Assembly (NCBI RefSeq): GCF_902686445.1
Contig: NC_062213.1
Span: 57,175,268 to 57,239,267, forward strand
Source: Sciurus carolinensis
Taxonomy: Eukaryota > Chordata > Mammalia > Rodentia > Sciuridae
Reading direction: 5' to 3'
DNA length: 64,000 nt
The notes under the pieces: model-generated
What the model saw: only the letters and a program-made list of their open reading frames with translations
Databases searched by the model: none
Told to the model about the DNA's origin: nothing
Program-made: the position numbers and the translations under genes
Shown here: piece by piece, positions 51,090 to 57,000 of the stretch
Numbering within the stretch: position 1 is the first letter of the stretch
How the letters are laid out: every line of letters starts with the position of its first letter

Positions 51090-54000
51090 TATGCACAGAT
51101 CACAGATTCACAGGTATGCAGGTTGACTAGAGTTGATGATCTCCACATTTTATTCTAAGTAAAACGATAGAGGAGTAGCTATGTGGTTGTGTTAACATAT
51201 GCCCACAAATTCCTTGACACTTCTTTCACAAGGTTGAGTTTCACTTCCTTCCCCTTGAGTGTGGATTGGAATTAGTGACTCACTCATACCAATACAATAC
51301 GATAGAAATGGCAGTATGAGACTCAGTTGCCAAAGGCACAGAGCCTCCTCCTTCCTCTCTTGTGCACTGCACACTTGGGGAAAACCAGGCATCATTCTGT
51401 AAGGACACTGAAGAAAGTCCATGACTGGGCTCCTATAATGAGACATTAAGGCCTCCTTCAATAGCCATACACACAAGATATCTTGTGATGTATCCTCCAG
51501 TCCTAGTTAAGCCCAGGAGACTACACACAAGGCCCACATCTTTATTACATCCTCGTGGAAGATGCAGATCCAGAAAGTCCTTCCAAATCCCTCATTCACA
51601 GACTGTACCATAGCAATAGTTTATTGTCCCATACTACCTTTGTAGTAATTTATTATATGTAATAAATAATGAATGCAAGTTGTTACCAGATACTCACCTT
51701 CTTGTTAAAAATCAAGAGTACAAGGGAACCTAAATCCATAGTGCATGTACATTTCTAGTCTGCCCTGGTCCAGTCTGCTAACATCCACTACCAAAAGCAT
51801 ACCTTTTGGTCAAACCCAACATCAATGATCAGAGGAACATATGTCTCTGTAGTATGTTAATAACCACCCAAAGATATTGAATTCTGATCCCTGAAAATTT
51901 ATAACATAAAGGAATCCACAGGTGTAAGTCAAGAATTTTGACACAGGGAGATTAACCTGCATTTTTCACTGCTGCCACAAATGTCTTTGTCATGGGGAGA
52001 TTTTAGACACACACAAAGAAGGGAATGTGAATATAGAGACAGAGTTTAACTATATGATCATAAGGCAAGGGACCCCAATGAATGCTGGCAACCATCAGAA
52101 GATAGAAGAGACAAACAAAAATAGATCCTCCCCAGAGCCTTCAACTGACACCCTGATTCTGAATTTCTGACCTACAGAAATATGAGATAATAAACTTTTA
52201 CTGCTTTGAGTCACCAAATTTTTGGTCATTTGTTACAGCAGCCCTGGGAAATTGATACATTCTCCCATACAGTGGGTAGAGATGTTGAGTACTAGCTGAA
52301 ATGTATTCTGCTTTAATATCTCTTCAGAAAATCAAAAACAAAGCACTATATATTGATGCTACTAAAATAAACAAAAGAAGACACAAATATGTAAGCAAAA
52401 GGAAAATGAAGAATATACATCAGGGGCTGGGGTTCTAGATCAGTAGTAGAGTGCTTGTCTCATATGTGTGAGGCACTGGGTTCAATCCTCAGACCCACAT
52501 AAAAATAAATAAATAAAATAAAGGTATTGTGTTCATCTACAACCAAAAAATATTTTAAAGAAAGAATATACATCAAAAGATTACTTATCCTTGAAAGTTG
52601 AAAAATGTCAAAATTTTCTTAACATTCTGTAAGAAATAAAGTAAAAACATTTTTAAAAAGCAATACAAGATCAAAGAAGAGATTAGATTTCAGAGGGGAA
52701 AATGAAGTTTAAAATATAGACCAGAAATTAATTCACCTAAAACATGCATACGTAATACATGGTAGAGAAAACCACACAAAATGAAAAAAGCTTTAAGTGA
52801 TAAATACATAAAAGAAGTGAAATAGATATACCTTACATGTAGTGTTTCTATAGAAGAAATAAAGTAATAAAAAAGCTTCAAAGCTAGAAGGAAACTGCTG
52901 AATTGAAAGATCTAATTCTATAAATTGAAAGGACATGTATTTTAGAAATAATTTGACACAGGGAGATTAACTTGCATTATCCACTGCTGCCACACTGTCT
53001 TTGTCATGGGGAGATTTTAGACACACAATATAGTATAGTATATTTTATACTAGAAAATAATGCAGCTTACAGTCAATGTAATCTTGATCTTTCTCTTATG
53101 ATTTTCCATATTCACAACAAATTTGAAGTAACCTTCACATATGTTGAGATACCTATTAGAAACTTATTGTGATACTGGTAAAATAATTCTATTTTTTATT
53201 AAGTCAAGAGATGAGTACTTAAGATTCTGTCTTACACTTCTATAGTTCTTACTCTGAAATGTTCTCTGATATGGCTTGAATGAAAACAGTTTTAGAAAGT
53301 AACTATAATTGGCACCCATGCAAAGCTATGTTAAACATATTCATAAATTTTGTTGAAGTCAAATTATTAATAATAATTGTGACCTTTATGTAAGTCAATC
53401 TTTTACATTACCTTTCTGAAGATCTTCCAAAAACAAGTTTTATTAGTTATTTGGAACATTGACCTAACCATTAATGCTTTTCAAATATCCACACACCATG
53501 TCAGGCAATTGTTTAAAATGTGCCAAGAAATTGGCACTATTTCTGTGATATATTTTCATACAATATATTTAGTGAATCGGAAAATATCATAACTAACAGC
53601 TACATATTTGTCTATCTTCTTTTATGAAGAGTAGCATGGCAAAAATTAAATGATTCATGTTTAACCAGAGAAAAAATTATATATTATTTATTTTCTTCTT
53701 GAAACAATGAAAATCAATAGAAAATAGCTTAATAGGCAAATATTAATTCTTCACTACCTTTTCAGGAATGTGTACAATGGCAAATTGAAGACAGTTAAAG
53801 AAAATATACCTTTTGCACTTGAAATATTTGCAGTATGTTTGTGTTTGGCACAAATAAATCTTCTATTTTCAAAAGCATATTTTTCTAAAGATAAGAAGTG
53901 ATGTAAATGTGCCCATGGATGAAGGAACCACCCTTTCTATCAAAGGACCCAAGAAACCAGGACTATATTTTCTTATCTTTGTTTCCAGGTAGAATTTTGT

Positions 54001-57000
54001 AGAGAACCCTGCCCATTGGCCTTTAGTACATGTTGAATGGGTAAATGAAACAATTATGTATTCAGGCATGATTTCCTATAGGTAAAACAGATACTGTATA
54101 TATTTTAAAGTCAGGATAAACGCAGAGACCATTTATGCTTTCCATCCATGATAAGAGTGATACAAACTTTTCTGAAGGGCAGATGAAAATCAGACAATTC
54201 TGTTATTGTTCTACTCTTTATTCTCTTTCTTTGATGATATCATATAGACTAAGATTGCATGATGTCTTTCTAGAAGCTCTGTTAGCATGGAATTGCTAGT
54301 TGACTGGACAGAGCTAGTTCAACCCTGTGCATAAGAGAATCTGAATCCTTAAAGAGTTCTTTGTAATATATCAACTAAATTCTTGTTTTTAATTTATCTT
54401 TTAAGTTTTTACAGACTTTTATTTTGATTCATTGTACACAAATGGGGTACATCATTTCATTTCTATGGTTGTACACGATGTAGATTCATACCATTTGTGT
54501 AATCATACATGTACATAGGGTAATGATGTCTGTCTCATTCCACCATTTTTGACTCAGTTACCTTGACTTCTTAAACTAAATTTCTTAGAAATGAAAAATG
54601 AGCATGTACCAGTCTGTCTTCCCACTCTACATTTATAATACACACATATTCAATCCCATTATTTCTCAGCAAAATTTATTTCAACAATACCAAACTGTCT
54701 TGTTAAAAAAGCTGTAGAATGAATTTCAACTTAACTCACTGTCCCTTCATTCTAATGTAAATGCCCTTTCCTGTTTGATCAATGGCAAGCTATTGGATGG
54801 GATGACCTCTTAAATTCATCAAATTTCTTGATTTCACATTTTACAATAATCCGTCTATATAGCATAACCTCTAAAATAGGGACTTTATTTCCCTATATGA
54901 CCTAAATTCTCTTAATGAATTCTGAAATTAAATTATGGAGTGCAAGAAGTACTTTAAATATATGAGAGGATTGAATATATACTTGTTTATTCTTTAGCTA
55001 TAGAAAACTATTGGTCATGCCAGGCAAAATTTATTCTCCTTTAAAATAACATATAATACAAACATATAAATACAACCTATAAATACAAGGTATTATAGAT
55101 ATTATAAGATGGTTGTTTTTATAATTACTACATATTAGAAAAGTCCTCGGTTTAACCATAATATTTTATTTATTATAGGACAGAATGATAGAAGTTCATA
55201 GCAACTGTGTGAATAATGAATCTAACTTTTTTAAAAGACATTCATGTGATGATACAAAGGTAATGATAATTATTTGGAGTTTATTTGTCATTCAAACTTG
55301 ATTTTATAGAAGCTTCAATTTTTTGTGCTCCTCTTAGACAATTATATTAATAGCATGTTCTTTTGATTTTTAGGTACACAACTCCCATTATTCTATTAAA
55401 TTATCCTATGAATTCCTTTTATGCTATTATTTTACAAGTAGCCCTGTGCTTAATAGATATTTTTTTCTGTGTACTATCCAATTTCTCACCTTGAAAATAT
55501 TAGAACTACTGAATTCACGTATCTCTTTTTTCTAAATTTCTTATTTGGGAAAAGACTTCTTAAGTGCTTGTTTGCATATAGACAAGTACAAGTCAAGGGT
55601 TAAAAACTGAGGTGTAGACGTTTTAAAAAATTTTTATTTCAATATTTACTTAACTTTAAACTAATACCACCTCTACTTGGCATAACATCACAATGTACAA
55701 AATCTCTAAAAGTTTGCATCATTTCTTCCTACAGAATCTCTTGTACTATTTGAGAATTTTTTTTTTAACTCAGTATCTGAATTAATCTCATGGCATCTCA
55801 TATTATAGCCATAAATTCTTTATTTTTTAAAAGTTCTTATTTTAGATATCTAAAAGCGTATGTTATACATGACTATGGATCTTTTTGTTTATTAGCAACT
55901 AGCTATTCATTCATAGCTCAAAGGTTAGTATCAGTAAGTAGTATCAGTAAGAAAAACCACACGTACCTTTCATCATTATTGCTTCCAGAAACCTTCTCGT
56001 TTAGTTATCCTGTTTAAAAGTGAATAATCTTATAATGTGTTCACCTATAAATGATAAGGTCACATATAACAGAGTAAAGAGACTTTAAGAGTCAGATAAT
56101 CATTAAACCAAGTTCCGGGCATTTCATGCTGTCGCCTAGGAGCTAAACAGTTTCAGTCCTGTACTTGTCAGTCACATGATTAACAGGAAGAGAAAGCTGG
56201 GGTGGAGGTGGGGTATTACTTAACGATTTGCTCTGACTTTAGGTTCCTTAAGAATGCTGCAGTTTCTAATATTTTATTTGAACCACAGCCCTTGTAACTT
56301 TTTCCTATAATAGGAAGCTGCTTTTCTAAATCGTGCTGCTCGCAAGTTGAACCAATTTCTTAAAATGAATATCAGTGAGGATTTCGATCTCCACTTATCA
56401 AGAATTTCACAAGGCACATTAAAATTGTTGAACTGCACCAGCAAGGTAAGCTGAGAGTGTTTACTTTGAGGAAAAATATAAATCATTCCTGTGCTGGGAT
56501 ACTATCATTCTCTCGCTATCACATTCATTATCATAGAACTGAAAGTGCTTATGACCACCTAAGATTGAGATATATTTACTCCATGCTGGAAGAAGTCTCC
56601 ACTTGGAAAGTGCCTATTGATTCCTTGGCAACGGGAACAAATAGTCTGTGAGAGGGGACTGAAAAAAGAATACTTCATTGCCATAATCACTTGCAAGGAA
56701 ATTAGGGTGATAGATTGCAAGAGGCATGGTAAATTTTTATCTCCAAAACTTAATAACTTTAATCCATATATGTCCAAAATCATATGAATCCTAGTCAGCA
56801 AAACAGGTACTAAAATGTATTTATTAAATATATGTTAAAACTTTGGGTATATATACCCATCAATTTTTCCTTTTATTTTTGGCATTAAAAATTGAGATAC
56901 AATCTAAGGCTAATTTCCCCCTACTTTTCCACTAAGAGTTAGGGACTACAATCAAACAACAAAGTAGTTTGGAAGACATTATTTTGACACTAGATAACAA

